Assembly: GCA_017940255.1 (NCBI GenBank)
Contig: JAGAZB010000046.1
Coordinates: forward strand, 35,466-99,465
Reading direction: 5' to 3'
Length of the DNA stretch: 64,000 bases
Source of the DNA: Treponema sp.
GTDB taxonomy: Bacteria > Spirochaetota > Spirochaetia > Treponematales > Treponemataceae
A program made the position numbers and the translations under genes. The notes below the pieces were generated by a model that made no database searches, was not told the DNA's origin, and worked only from the letters and a program-made list of their open reading frames with translations. This document shows positions 52,083 through 58,607 of this stretch, in pieces. The first letter of the stretch is position 1; every line of letters starts with the position of its first letter.

Positions 52083-53570
52083 ATGAATAACAATTCACCA
52101 AAAATGAAAATTGGTATCGTAGCAGTTAGCCGCGATTGTTTCCCAGAGCCACTTTCTGTAAACAGAAGAAAGGCTCTCGTTGAAGCTTACACAAAAAAAT
52201 ATGGAGCAGACGATATTTACGAATGCCCAATTTGTATTGTAGAAAGCGAAATCCACATGGTTCAGGCTTTGGAAGACATTAAGAAGGCCGGATGTAACGC
52301 ACTTTGTGTTTACCTCGGAAACTTCGGTCCAGAAATCTCTGAAACTTTACTTGCAAAGCACTTTGACGGACCAAAAATGTTCTGTGCTGCTGCAGAAGAG
52401 TCTGGAAACAGCCTTTTGGACGGACGTGGAGATGCTTACTGTGGTATGCTCAACGCTTCTTACAACTTACAGCTCCGCAATATCAAAGCTTATATTCCTG
52501 AATATCCAGTAGGTGATGCAGAAGACTGTGCAGATATGATTCACGACTTCTTGCCAGTTGCTAAGGCAGTTTATGCTTTGAATCACCTTAAAATTATTTC
52601 TTTCGGACCACGTCCACTCAACTTCCTTGCTTGTAACGCACCAATTAAACAGCTTTACAACCTCGGTGTTGAAATTGAAGAAAACTCAGAACTTGACCTC
52701 TTCGAAGCATTCAACAAACATGCTAACGATAAGAGAATTCCAGAAGTTGTTGCTGACATGGAAAAAGAGCTTGGAAAGGGTAACAAAAAGCCTGAAATCC
52801 TTGCAAAGCTTGCTCAGTATGAACTTACTCTCCTTGACTGGGTTGAAGCTCACAAAGGTTACCGCGAGTACGTTGCAATTGCTGGAAAATGTTGGCCAGC
52901 ATTCCAGACACAGTTCGGTTTCGTACCTTGCTATGTAAACAGCCGCCTTACAGGAAGAGGAATTCCAGTTTCTTGTGAAGTTGATATTTACGGATGTCTT
53001 TCTGAATTCATTGGTACTGTTGTTTCTGATGATATCGTTACACTCCTCGACATCAACAACTCTGTTCCAAAGGATATGTATAATTCAGAAATCAAGGGCA
53101 AGACAAACTATACTCTTACAGATACATTCATGGGCTTCCACTGCGGAAACACATGTTCAAAGAAGCTTGCTTTCTGCGAGATGAAGTATCAGAAGATTAT
53201 GGCACGCAGCCTCCCAATCGAAGTTACAAACGGAACTTTGGAAGGAGATATTGCTCCAGGTCCTATTACTTTCTACCGCCTGCAGTCAACTTCTGACAAC
53301 ATCCTCCGCGCATACATTGCACAGGGTGAAGTTCTTCCAGTTGCTACACGCTCATTCGGATCAATTGGTGTATTCGCAATCCCAGAAATGGGTCGCTTCT
53401 ACCGCCACTGGCTCATCGAAAAGGGCTTCCCACACCACGGAGCTGTTGCATTCGGTCACTTTGGAAAAGCACTCTACGAAGTATTCAAGTACATTGGTGT
53501 AGACGTAAGCGAGATTGGATATAACCAGCCTAAGGGAGTTAGATATCCGACTGAGAATCCTTGGGCTTAG
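52083..53570 (+). CDS. L-fucose/L-arabinose isomerase-family protein
   Basis: This 495-residue enzyme matches the fucose/arabinose isomerase-fold family, which converts aldoses to ketoses with a divalent metal. The N-terminal Rossmann-like part (GIVAVSRDCFPE; CNALCVYLGNFGPE) is followed by the C-terminal domain with the FHCGNTCSKKL segment and the typical GFPHHGAVAFGHFGKALYEVFKYIG near the end. Codon use is biased toward C-ending codons, suggesting high expression. Its 3' segment is echoed by a 37-bp remnant at 57098-57134, beyond the accessory island. Confidence 0.88.
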   Translation: MNNNSPKMKIGIVAVSRDCFPEPLSVNRRKALVEAYTKKYGADDIYECPICIVESEIHMVQALEDIKKAGCNALCVYLGNFGPEISETLLAKHFDGPKMFCAAAEESGNSLLDGRGDAYCGMLNASYNLQLRNIKAYIPEYPVGDAEDCADMIHDFLPVAKAVYALNHLKIISFGPRPLNFLACNAPIKQLYNLGVEIEENSELDLFEAFNKHANDKRIPEVVADMEKELGKGNKKPEILAKLAQYELTLLDWVEAHKGYREYVAIAGKCWPAFQTQFGFVPCYVNSRLTGRGIPVSCEVDIYGCLSEFIGTVVSDDIVTLLDINNSVPKDMYNSEIKGKTNYTLTDTFMGFHCGNTCSKKLAFCEMKYQKIMARSLPIEVTNGTLEGDIAPGPITFYRLQSTSDNILRAYIAQGEVLPVATRSFGSIGVFAIPEMGRFYRHWLIEKGFPHHGAVAFGHFGKALYEVFKYIGVDVSEIGYNQPKGVRYPTENPWA

Positions 53571-53583
53571 TTTGACAAGGATT

Positions 53584-53611
53584 TGTCATTGTCCGGCTTG
53601 ACCGGACAATC
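53584..53611. repeat. Family B palindrome
   Basis: TTGTCCGG-CTTGA-CCGGACAA lies 14 bp after the isomerase stop codon, just before the terminator. Confidence 0.8.
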
Positions 53612-53624
53612 TAAAACAGAAAAA

Positions 53625-53656
53625 CCAGTTCTGATAATTCAGAGCTGGCTTTTTTT
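53625..53656 (+). terminator. Intrinsic terminator of the isomerase gene
   Basis: CCAGTTCTG (53625-53633) pairs with CAGAGCTGG (53640-53648), one G-T pair, followed by T7. Confidence 0.85.
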
Positions 53657-53677
53657 GTTTCCGTAATGCTTTTTTTA

Positions 53678-53977
53678 TTAATTCAAGTTATCATCAATAA
53701 TTTGATTTATATCTTTATTAATTTTTTCTTTTAAAATTTCACGAATTTCTTTTTTTGATTTAGATGCGTCTCGTAAGAATAAATCTGCGGGATGAATTTC
53801 AAGTGCATATGCAATTTTAAGAATTAATTCAAATGAAGGAAAGTTTTTTCTTGATTCGATTCCACTGATTGTACTTTTTGCACAATCGCAGATTCCAGAA
53901 AGCTCTAATTGAGACATATTCTTCTTTGTTCGATAAAATAATAGATTTTCAACAAAATCAGATTTATATTTCTCCAT
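53678..53977 (-). CDS. XRE-family helix-turn-helix regulator
   Basis: This 99-residue protein has a single HTH_3 domain (NLLFYRTKKNMSQLELSGIC, AKSTISGIESRKNFPS, LILKIAYALEIHPADLF) and a charged C-terminal tail. It lies at the left edge of the accessory island and is divergent from a zinc-ribbon membrane protein gene. TAAGTACA motifs in the shared promoter (the first overlapping its own start codon) could be its operators, giving autoregulation. Confidence 0.9.
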   Translation of the reverse strand: MEKYKSDFVENLLFYRTKKNMSQLELSGICDCAKSTISGIESRKNFPSFELILKIAYALEIHPADLFLRDASKSKKEIREILKEKINKDINQIIDDNLN

Positions 53978-54076
53978 AAGTACAGAATAACTGACTAATC
54001 ACCTTTACAATTCGGGTAAACCGTACTACAATGTGTTTAAGTACAGTTAAAATGACTTAATTCGCATATAAGTACA
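53977..54076. promoter_or_regulatory. Three TAAGTACA boxes in the divergent promoter
   Basis: TAAGTACA occurs at 53977-53984, 54038-54045 and 54069-54076, the last two spaced 31 bp (about three helical turns). It is a candidate operator for the XRE protein. Confidence 0.4.
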
Positions 54077-54110
54077 TTTTGACTGTTATATTAGAGAAAG
54101 GGAGATATAT

Positions 54111-54761
54111 ATGATCTGTGTAAAGTGTGGAAAAGAATTAGATGAAGGGACAATTTTTTGTCCGAGTTGCGGAACAAAGGTAGAAGAAACTGTAAGAAAT
54201 GAAACAGCGGATGATTCTGGTTTATTGGATGAAACATCATCTGTTAATGAAAGAAACATTATAATTAAATTTATGGATGAGTTTTCAGCTAAATTATATT
54301 ATTGGGGTTTACTGATTTTATGTATAATTGGAATTATTTTTTTTGGATACAATTCATTAATACCTTCAATTGGGCTTCTTTTAGCTGATGTATTTGTTCT
54401 TAGATATAAATTTAAATCAAGAGTTAATGGATTTCGTGTAGATTATGATAAAAGAACTATTACTATTCCAGATCATATAAATGTGACATATGATACTAAA
54501 GACTTTTCACTGAACCGTTTTATTAATGAAGTCAAATATGGAATAACATTCTCTTTTGATGAGCTTAAAAGTATTTCCAGTGATGGAGAACGAGAAGTAA
54601 AGACTGATGAAAAGGGAAATGTTACTGTAAAAGATTATAATATTCTTAATATTATAACAACATTTGGAAGTATTAGATTCAAAATGAAACATAATGATAC
54701 TAGATTTGAAAAGGTAGCACAGGCAATTTCTGATGTAATCGATTATGAAAATCACCAGTAA
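54111..54761 (+). CDS. Zinc-ribbon membrane protein of unknown function
   Basis: This 216-residue protein starts with a double CxxC zinc ribbon (MICVKCGKELDEG, FCPSCGTKVEE). One or two TM helices follow at about 65-100, then a beta-rich cytoplasmic domain with no family I recognise. GGGAG lies upstream of the ATG. It is AT-rich compared with the core genes and next to an XRE regulator, features of acquired DNA. A membrane sensing or defence role is speculative. Confidence 0.8.
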   Translation: MICVKCGKELDEGTIFCPSCGTKVEETVRNETADDSGLLDETSSVNERNIIIKFMDEFSAKLYYWGLLILCIIGIIFFGYNSLIPSIGLLLADVFVLRYKFKSRVNGFRVDYDKRTITIPDHINVTYDTKDFSLNRFINEVKYGITFSFDELKSISSDGEREVKTDEKGNVTVKDYNILNIITTFGSIRFKMKHNDTRFEKVAQAISDVIDYENHQ

Positions 54762-54783
54762 TATTTTATAGGATTTTGTGATT

Positions 54784-55308
54784 ATGGAATCAAAAGAAAA
54801 TTCAGATGGCGAAAAACCGATGATAACAAAATGTACAATCTGCATAATTATAATAGCATCATTAGTTTTATCTATATTGATTCAATTTCCATATCATTGT
54901 ATAGCAAATGCTACATTAAAAGACTGTTTTGAATTTTCAGCATCACTTTTTAGCACTTTTTCATTAGCTTTGATAGGATGTCTTGGATTAAATATTGTTA
55001 GTATCAGAAAACAAGGATCAAAATATTATCCAAGAGCGTATGGCAAAAGAAAACTAGATGCTGTAATAAAATCAATTTTAATAGATTTTCAAGAGAAGGA
55101 AAAATGTGATGAAGTTGTAAAGTATGTTAATAGTCTTTCTCAAGATGTATATTTTGAGAAAGTGTTTTTTCTTCAAAGCGTAGATTTTGATTTTGTGATG
55201 CTATGGAATGATTTCAATTTCTATCAAAATTCCGGAAATCTAAAAAAACAGAAATATTGGTTTGACTTACAAAAATGTATATATATAAAGCTGTTTCAGA
55301 ATAAATAA
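54784..55308 (+). CDS. Small membrane protein of unknown function
   Basis: This 174-residue protein has two N-terminal TM helices (about 16-36 and 48-70) and a charged helical cytoplasmic tail. No family is recognised. AGGA lies 10 nt before the ATG at 54784; a GTG 6 nt earlier is less well placed. It follows the zinc-ribbon gene after 22 bp, so the two are likely co-transcribed. Confidence 0.7.
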   Translation: MESKENSDGEKPMITKCTICIIIIASLVLSILIQFPYHCIANATLKDCFEFSASLFSTFSLALIGCLGLNIVSIRKQGSKYYPRAYGKRKLDAVIKSILIDFQEKEKCDEVVKYVNSLSQDVYFEKVFFLQSVDFDFVMLWNDFNFYQNSGNLKKQKYWFDLQKCIYIKLFQNK

Positions 55309-55330
55309 GAATAACTGCTAATAAAAAACT

Positions 55331-55430
55331 GTCGAGTTGGTGCCATAAAGAGAAAACCTGAAAAGGCACGCTTTTTATAAAGGAGACGGAAACGGCTCCT
55401 TTTATTTTTTATGAATTTTATCATCTGATG
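55331..55430 (+). pseudogene. Decayed type III toxin-antitoxin unit (one repeat, terminator, toxin start)
   Basis: The stretch 55331-55368 matches the third antitoxin repeat of the unit at 56066. It is followed by the same hairpin terminator and then by TATGAATTTTATCATC, a damaged match to the toxin start (TATGAAGTTTTATCACATT). Other repeats, the promoter and the rest of the toxin are missing. The region 55309-55520 holds nothing else apart from a promoter at its end. Confidence 0.7.
55377..55410 (+). terminator. Terminator of the decayed antitoxin RNA unit
   Basis: ATAAAGGAG pairs with CTCCTTTTAT (55396-55405) and is followed by T residues. It is nearly identical to the terminator at 56111-56145. 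Confidence 0.75.
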
Positions 55431-55479
55431 AAGATGAACTGTTTTTGTAGCAGCAATAAGTTTTTTAGAAAAAGTTGTA

Positions 55480-55488
55480 TGATATAAT
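55480..55488 (+). promoter_or_regulatory. Extended -10 promoter of the antitoxin-like ORF
   Basis: TGATATAAT (TGnTATAAT) lies 32 bp before the ATG at 55521, with GGAGG between them. Confidence 0.5.
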
Positions 55489-55520
55489 CAAGAATATAAA
55501 TAAGTTAGCGGAGGAAGAAA

Positions 55521-55754
55521 ATGCTTGTATTGCCCGCATATTTTGATGGAGAGACAGTAAAAACTGTAGACAATTATAAATTCTCAAAAGATCAGAAAAT
55601 GATGATTACAGTATTGGACGAAGCAGAAGAAAAGAAAATTAACGGCATAAAAACTTTGCGAGGAAGTCTTTCGAAATATGCGAATCCAAAGCTGATTGAA
55701 AAAGAGAAATCGGCATGGAGTATGGCATCTGGAGAAAAACATGGTATACGCTGA
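55521..55754 (+). CDS. Type II antitoxin-like protein
   Basis: This 77-residue protein ends with LRGSLSKYANPKLIEKEKSAWSMA, the conserved C-terminal region of small antitoxins usually paired with PIN-domain toxins. The N-terminal YFDGETVKTVDNYKFSKDQKM forms the AbrB-like part. GGAGG and an extended -10 precede it, so it is probably expressed. The expected toxin frame starts at the overlapping ATG at 55741 but stops after 13 codons, right before a GC-rich repeat. It therefore seems to be an orphan antitoxin. Confidence 0.7.
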   Translation: MLVLPAYFDGETVKTVDNYKFSKDQKMMITVLDEAEEKKINGIKTLRGSLSKYANPKLIEKEKSAWSMASGEKHGIR

Positions 55755-55782
55755 TACAAAACTGAAAAACAAAATGAAGTAG
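55741..55782 (+). pseudogene. Truncated partner ORF of the antitoxin-like gene
   Basis: An ATG overlapping the antitoxin's end opens a frame MVYADTKLKNKMK that stops at TAG (55780-55782). MVYADT resembles the first strand of PIN toxins. The frame ends 9 bp before the GC-rich element at 55791, which suggests it was cut by that insertion. The reading is tentative. Confidence 0.35.
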
Positions 55783-55790
55783 GTAAATCT

Positions 55791-55890
55791 GGGGTCTTAG
55801 GGGGTAAGCAGCTTGCTGCGTCCCCCTAGGAGAAGGGGTAGCGGAAAACGCCGCAGGCGGTTGGAGCGAGGGGAAGTCTTTCCCCCCTCC
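55791..55890. repeat. GC-rich interspersed element, copy 2
   Basis: This GC-rich stretch within very AT-rich DNA shares GAAGGGGTAGCG and the CTTTCCCC-type end with the element at 32589-32688. It can form several hairpins. It lies between the truncated toxin remnant and the type III antitoxin promoter. Confidence 0.7.
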
Positions 55891-55952
55891 TAACCAAAAG
55901 AGAAAAATGGAAAAAGTGAAAAAAACAATCCAGCAGTGGTATTTAATTACAC

Positions 55953-55981
55953 TTGACATCTGCAAAAACCATTGTTATATT
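55953..55981 (+). promoter_or_regulatory. Strong promoter of the type III antitoxin RNA
   Basis: A perfect TTGACA (55953-55958), a 17-nt spacer and TATATT (55976-55981, 5/6) lie just before the repeat array. The predicted start is near 55988. Confidence 0.75.
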
Positions 55982-55991
55982 TTATTCAGAT

Positions 55992-56102
55992 GGTGAGCTT
56001 CTACCATATTAGTGAAGCCCCAAAAAAGCGGTGAATTTCTACCATAAGTGAAATGCTAAAAAAGCGGCGAGTTTCTGCCATAAAGTGAAAACCTAAAAAG
56101 GC
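55992..56102 (+). ncRNA. Type III antitoxin RNA (ToxI-like) with three tandem repeats
   Basis: Three tandem units of 38, 36 and 37 nt start at 55992 (GGTGAGCTTCTACCAT), 56030 (GGTGAATTTCTACCAT) and 56066 (GGCGAGTTTCTGCCAT). Each ends in an A-rich run and GC. The layout is strong promoter, repeats, terminator and then a ToxN-family start, exactly as in ToxIN and AbiQ loci (known repeats of about 35-36 nt). In those systems the toxin cuts the RNA into units that fold and inhibit it. Here the toxin gene is truncated, so the RNA may be orphan or act on another ToxN. Confidence 0.75.
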
Positions 56103-56110
56103 AAGTTTTT

Positions 56111-56145
56111 ATAAAGGAGTCGGAAATGGCTCCTTTTATTTTTTT
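56111..56145 (+). terminator. Terminator between antitoxin RNA and toxN fragment
   Basis: ATAAAGGAG pairs with CTCCTTTTAT (56130-56139) around a GTCGGAAATGG-type loop, followed by a T-run. In type III systems this terminator limits toxin expression to read-through. Confidence 0.85.
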
Positions 56146-56157
56146 ATGGAGTGGTTT

Positions 56158-56298
56158 ATGAAGTTTTATCACATTACAGATGATTATATTACTTTCTTAC
56201 GGCAATTTGATTCTAAGGTATCAGAAAATAAGAATCAGACAAGACCTTATGTTGGAGTTGTTCTTGAGATTGATTCAATAAAATATGATTTTGTTTGA
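56158..56298 (+). pseudogene. Truncated ToxN/AbiQ-family toxin (46 codons)
   Basis: The frame MKFYHITDDYITFLRQFD...RPYVGVVLEIDSIKYDFV ends at TGA just where the family continues with its conserved PLTSPK-type loop. Its first 45 residues match the ToxN/AbiQ N-terminus (MKFYxI...YxxxLxxFD.KV; GVVLEI...KY). GGAG lies 6 nt before the ATG. Full-length relatives have 150-200 residues, so the active-site region is missing and it should be inactive. Confidence 0.75.
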
Positions 56299-56357
56299 GT
56301 ATTAAATTTTTGATTTTGTCAATAAAGTAATAGTTTAATAAATTCATCAAAACTAAC

Positions 56358-56386
56358 TTGACGTAAATACCGTTCTATACTAAATT
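56358..56386 (+). promoter_or_regulatory. Putative promoter of the second type III antitoxin RNA
   Basis: TTGACG (56358-56363), 17 nt, then TAAATT (56381-56386); an alternative -10 TATACT is at 56376-56381. It lies between the truncated toxN and the intact one. Confidence 0.45.
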
Positions 56387-56392
56387 CAATTT

Positions 56393-56477
56393 TAGAAGGT
56401 CTCCATTAACCTTCGGTTTTAATCCGTAAAGAGATGAACTTTAAGAAAAGACCGCCCGCAATTTTGAGGACGGTCTT
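56393..56477 (+). ncRNA. Putative antitoxin RNA for the intact ToxN-family toxin
   Basis: A short structured stretch between a promoter-like sequence and a terminator directly precedes an intact toxN gene, the place of the antitoxin in type III systems. It contains an ATTAACC-TTC-GGTTTTAAT hairpin and then the terminator stem. I see no tandem repeats, unlike the upstream array. It may be a single-unit antitoxin or a divergent subfamily. Function is inferred from position only. Confidence 0.45.
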
Positions 56478-56485
56478 ATTTTTTT
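56448..56485 (+). terminator. Terminator before the intact toxN gene
   Basis: AAGACCG (56448-56454) pairs with CGGTCTT (56471-56477), followed by ATTTTTTT. Confidence 0.85.
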
Positions 56486-56495
56486 AGGCTGTAAA

Positions 56496-57074
56496 ATGTT
56501 TTCTTTAAAAGACAAACTTACATTTATAAACATAAATCAGGATTACTTGAAATATCTTCATGAAGAATGTCCGGAAGTTTATTATAAGCCGATTTGTTAT
56601 GATAATAAGCCCTATCTTGGGATCCTGATTAACAATGAAGGCCAGGAATATGTGATTCCTATTTCTTCTGCAAAGAAAAAACATGAGTCATGGAAAAACA
56701 TAGATTCTGATAGATTTTTGATTTATGAAAAATATGACAGAATGCCTGATTCTCCTGAAGCTGTATGCAAAAGACTTCCAGATGGAACTATAGAACATTT
56801 GCTTTCTGTAATTGATTTAAAGAAAATGATTCCTGTAAAAGATGGACTTTATGCAAGAGTTAATTTGATTCATTCAGATACTGATTCAGATGAAGTTAGA
56901 AATTATAAAAACCTAATGAATAAAGAGTTTGCCTTTTGTCTTAAATTATTGCCATTATTGATTAAGAAGGCTAACAAGATTTATGAAAAGCAGATGTCTA
57001 TAGGAAAAATTGTAAAATACTGCTGTGATTTCAAGCTCTTGGAAGAAAAATGTAGAGAATACAAAAGTAAATAG
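56496..57074 (+). CDS. Type III toxin of the ToxN/AbiQ family
   Basis: This 192-residue putative endoribonuclease is full length for the family. The N-terminal FININQDYLKYLHEEC and KPYLGILINNEGQEYVIPISSAKKKHESWKN match the ToxN/AbiQ beta-barrel, including the conserved S-S-x-K active-site loop. The C-terminal helical part (RNYKNLMNKEFAFCLKLLPLLIKKANKIYEKQ) is typical. AGG lies 8 nt before the ATG and a terminator lies just upstream, so translation depends on read-through. Family members act as toxins and abort phage infection. It is only distantly similar to the truncated copy upstream. A small hairpin terminator follows. Confidence 0.85.
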   Translation: MFSLKDKLTFININQDYLKYLHEECPEVYYKPICYDNKPYLGILINNEGQEYVIPISSAKKKHESWKNIDSDRFLIYEKYDRMPDSPEAVCKRLPDGTIEHLLSVIDLKKMIPVKDGLYARVNLIHSDTDSDEVRNYKNLMNKEFAFCLKLLPLLIKKANKIYEKQMSIGKIVKYCCDFKLLEEKCREYKSK

Positions 57075-57075
57075 C

Positions 57076-57095
57076 AAATTGCGAAAGCAATTTTT
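57076..57095 (+). terminator. Short terminator after toxN
   Basis: AAATTGC-GAAA-GCAATTT followed by TT lies 2 bp after the stop codon. Confidence 0.65.
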
Positions 57096-57097
57096 AG

Positions 57098-57134
57098 GCT
57101 CATCGAAAAAGGATTCCCACACCACGGTGCCGTC
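57098..57134 (+). pseudogene. Remnant of a second fucose/arabinose isomerase gene
   Basis: These 37 bp match 53411-53447 in the isomerase gene with 5 differences, all at third codon positions and all synonymous (LIEKGFPHHGAV kept). The rest of the paralog is gone. It marks the right edge of the accessory island. Confidence 0.7.
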
Positions 57135-57170
57135 AACCTCTATGCTGCCATTTCTTGCTCCGAAAGGAGC

Positions 57171-58583
57171 CTAGAACTTCTTTACCGCTCCGTGTCCCGG
57201 GCAGATAATGTAATCGCTGTATTTGCTGACCAGATAGTCGCGGGCCTCGCGGGCAAGCTTTGGGACGGAGTCTACTCCGGTCATAAGGAATGGCGCGAGT
57301 GTATTAAACTCTTTTTGTTCGGCTGAAAAACCTTTTATATTTACGTAAATGTCGCCGCTGAAGACCAGTTTAAGCTCATCGCAGACTATTACTGTGTCGC
57401 CGCGCACATGGCCGCCTTTGCCTTCGTAAAAATCGAAGCGCTTGCCGGCGAAGAAGTGGCTTCCTATCGGTGCAAGTATTTCATCACCTGATCTTCTGCC
57501 AACAACAATGCATTTTTCCAGGGCTGGCGGCACATAACCTGAAATTATACGGCTAAGGCGGCAGTAAGGCTCGTGTAAAGGGTTTTGCTCACGAAAGTCA
57601 GCTTCCCCAGAAGCATCCAGAACAAAATTGTCGTAGCAGTTGCCGCTCATATAAACAGTGTCGAACTCTGACAAAATTCCCACGTGGTCCAGGTCGCCGT
57701 GTGTAATAAAAGCAGACTTTTTTATGGTTGAATATCCGTGGAAAAGCTCTTTGAACAAAGAAACCATTTCATTACGGTAGCAGGCAAAACCACAGTCTAC
57801 AAACAAAAGCTCATCATCAGTTTGCAGAACATAGGTGTTGCTGCCGCAGGGCGGTTCAATAGAAAACAGTGTAATTTTATCATTAAGAGTGATAAAAGAA
57901 ACATCGGGCTTAAAGTTTTCACCCTTGCGCTCGCGCACAAAGCTGGCAAACCGTCTGATGTAATCAAAAGTTTTTAGAGGGGACTTTTTCTGCTCATCAA
58001 GCAGCTGCATCATGCGGTTAGCGTGAACAAGAACCTGGTTTGTAGTTTTCTGGTCTAAGCCAAGAATTTTTCGCATTTCGTTAGCAAAGGAAACGTAGAA
58101 AACGGTTCCGTCCAGAAGGCGGTCTGTTACTTCGTAATCCAGGATTTTTATTTCGCAAATCTGTGAAATTTCATCTATAAGGCGGCTGATTTCAGAAGTG
58201 TTTTCAATAAAAAGGCCCATTTTAAAATACTGGAAGCCTGTGCCGTTTTCCTGAGAGCTTATGTAAGAAATATTCACGCTGTGCTGATGTAAAATCTCCA
58301 AAACTGGCATAACAGCGCCGCTGACATCTGGAAGAGTTAAGACAATCATTAAAATTTGACTTTCATCTTCACCGTCCGCAAGATAGCCGCATTCGGTAAG
58401 TTCGTTTTTAATCAACTTGTGTTCTTCATCACTTGCTGAAACTTCTATAAATAGCGTGTGTAAATCTACTGCTTTATTGTAATTTACCCGGACAATATTT
58501 CCGCCGTGGCTCGCGATAATTTTGCTGGCAACGAGAAAGGCACCTGCCTTGTCTGGCATTCTGGTTACGTAAGTTTTTTTCAT
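57171..58583 (-). CDS. Two-ACT-domain metallo-beta-lactamase-fold protein
   Basis: This 470-residue fusion has two N-terminal ACT-like ligand-binding domains (about 1-75 and 78-150), a helical linker, then a metallo-beta-lactamase-fold domain from about 235. The metal motif is FITHGDLDHVG (HxxxDH-like with H-G-D-L-D-H), with further ligands in GKGGHVRGDT, LVFSGDIY and IICPGHGAV. ACT domains usually bind amino acids, so a hydrolase regulated by an amino acid or nucleotide is plausible. Substrate is unknown. It sits right after the accessory island, convergent to it. Confidence 0.83.
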   Translation of the reverse strand: MKKTYVTRMPDKAGAFLVASKIIASHGGNIVRVNYNKAVDLHTLFIEVSASDEEHKLIKNELTECGYLADGEDESQILMIVLTLPDVSGAVMPVLEILHQHSVNISYISSQENGTGFQYFKMGLFIENTSEISRLIDEISQICEIKILDYEVTDRLLDGTVFYVSFANEMRKILGLDQKTTNQVLVHANRMMQLLDEQKKSPLKTFDYIRRFASFVRERKGENFKPDVSFITLNDKITLFSIEPPCGSNTYVLQTDDELLFVDCGFACYRNEMVSLFKELFHGYSTIKKSAFITHGDLDHVGILSEFDTVYMSGNCYDNFVLDASGEADFREQNPLHEPYCRLSRIISGYVPPALEKCIVVGRRSGDEILAPIGSHFFAGKRFDFYEGKGGHVRGDTVIVCDELKLVFSGDIYVNIKGFSAEQKEFNTLAPFLMTGVDSVPKLAREARDYLVSKYSDYIICPGHGAVKKF

Positions 58584-58607
58584 AAAGTTGTTTATAGCGT
58601 TTTGAAA

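Noticed and set aside
55992..56102. CRISPR array
   Set aside because: Only three contiguous units of 36-38 nt with no unique spacers and no cas genes nearby. Promoter, terminator and a ToxN start fit a type III antitoxin much better.
55309..56500. Integron attC cassettes
   Set aside because: Treponemes can carry integrons and the region has repeats and small genes, but I see no attC core sites (GTTRRRY / RYYYAAC pairs) and no integrase in the window.
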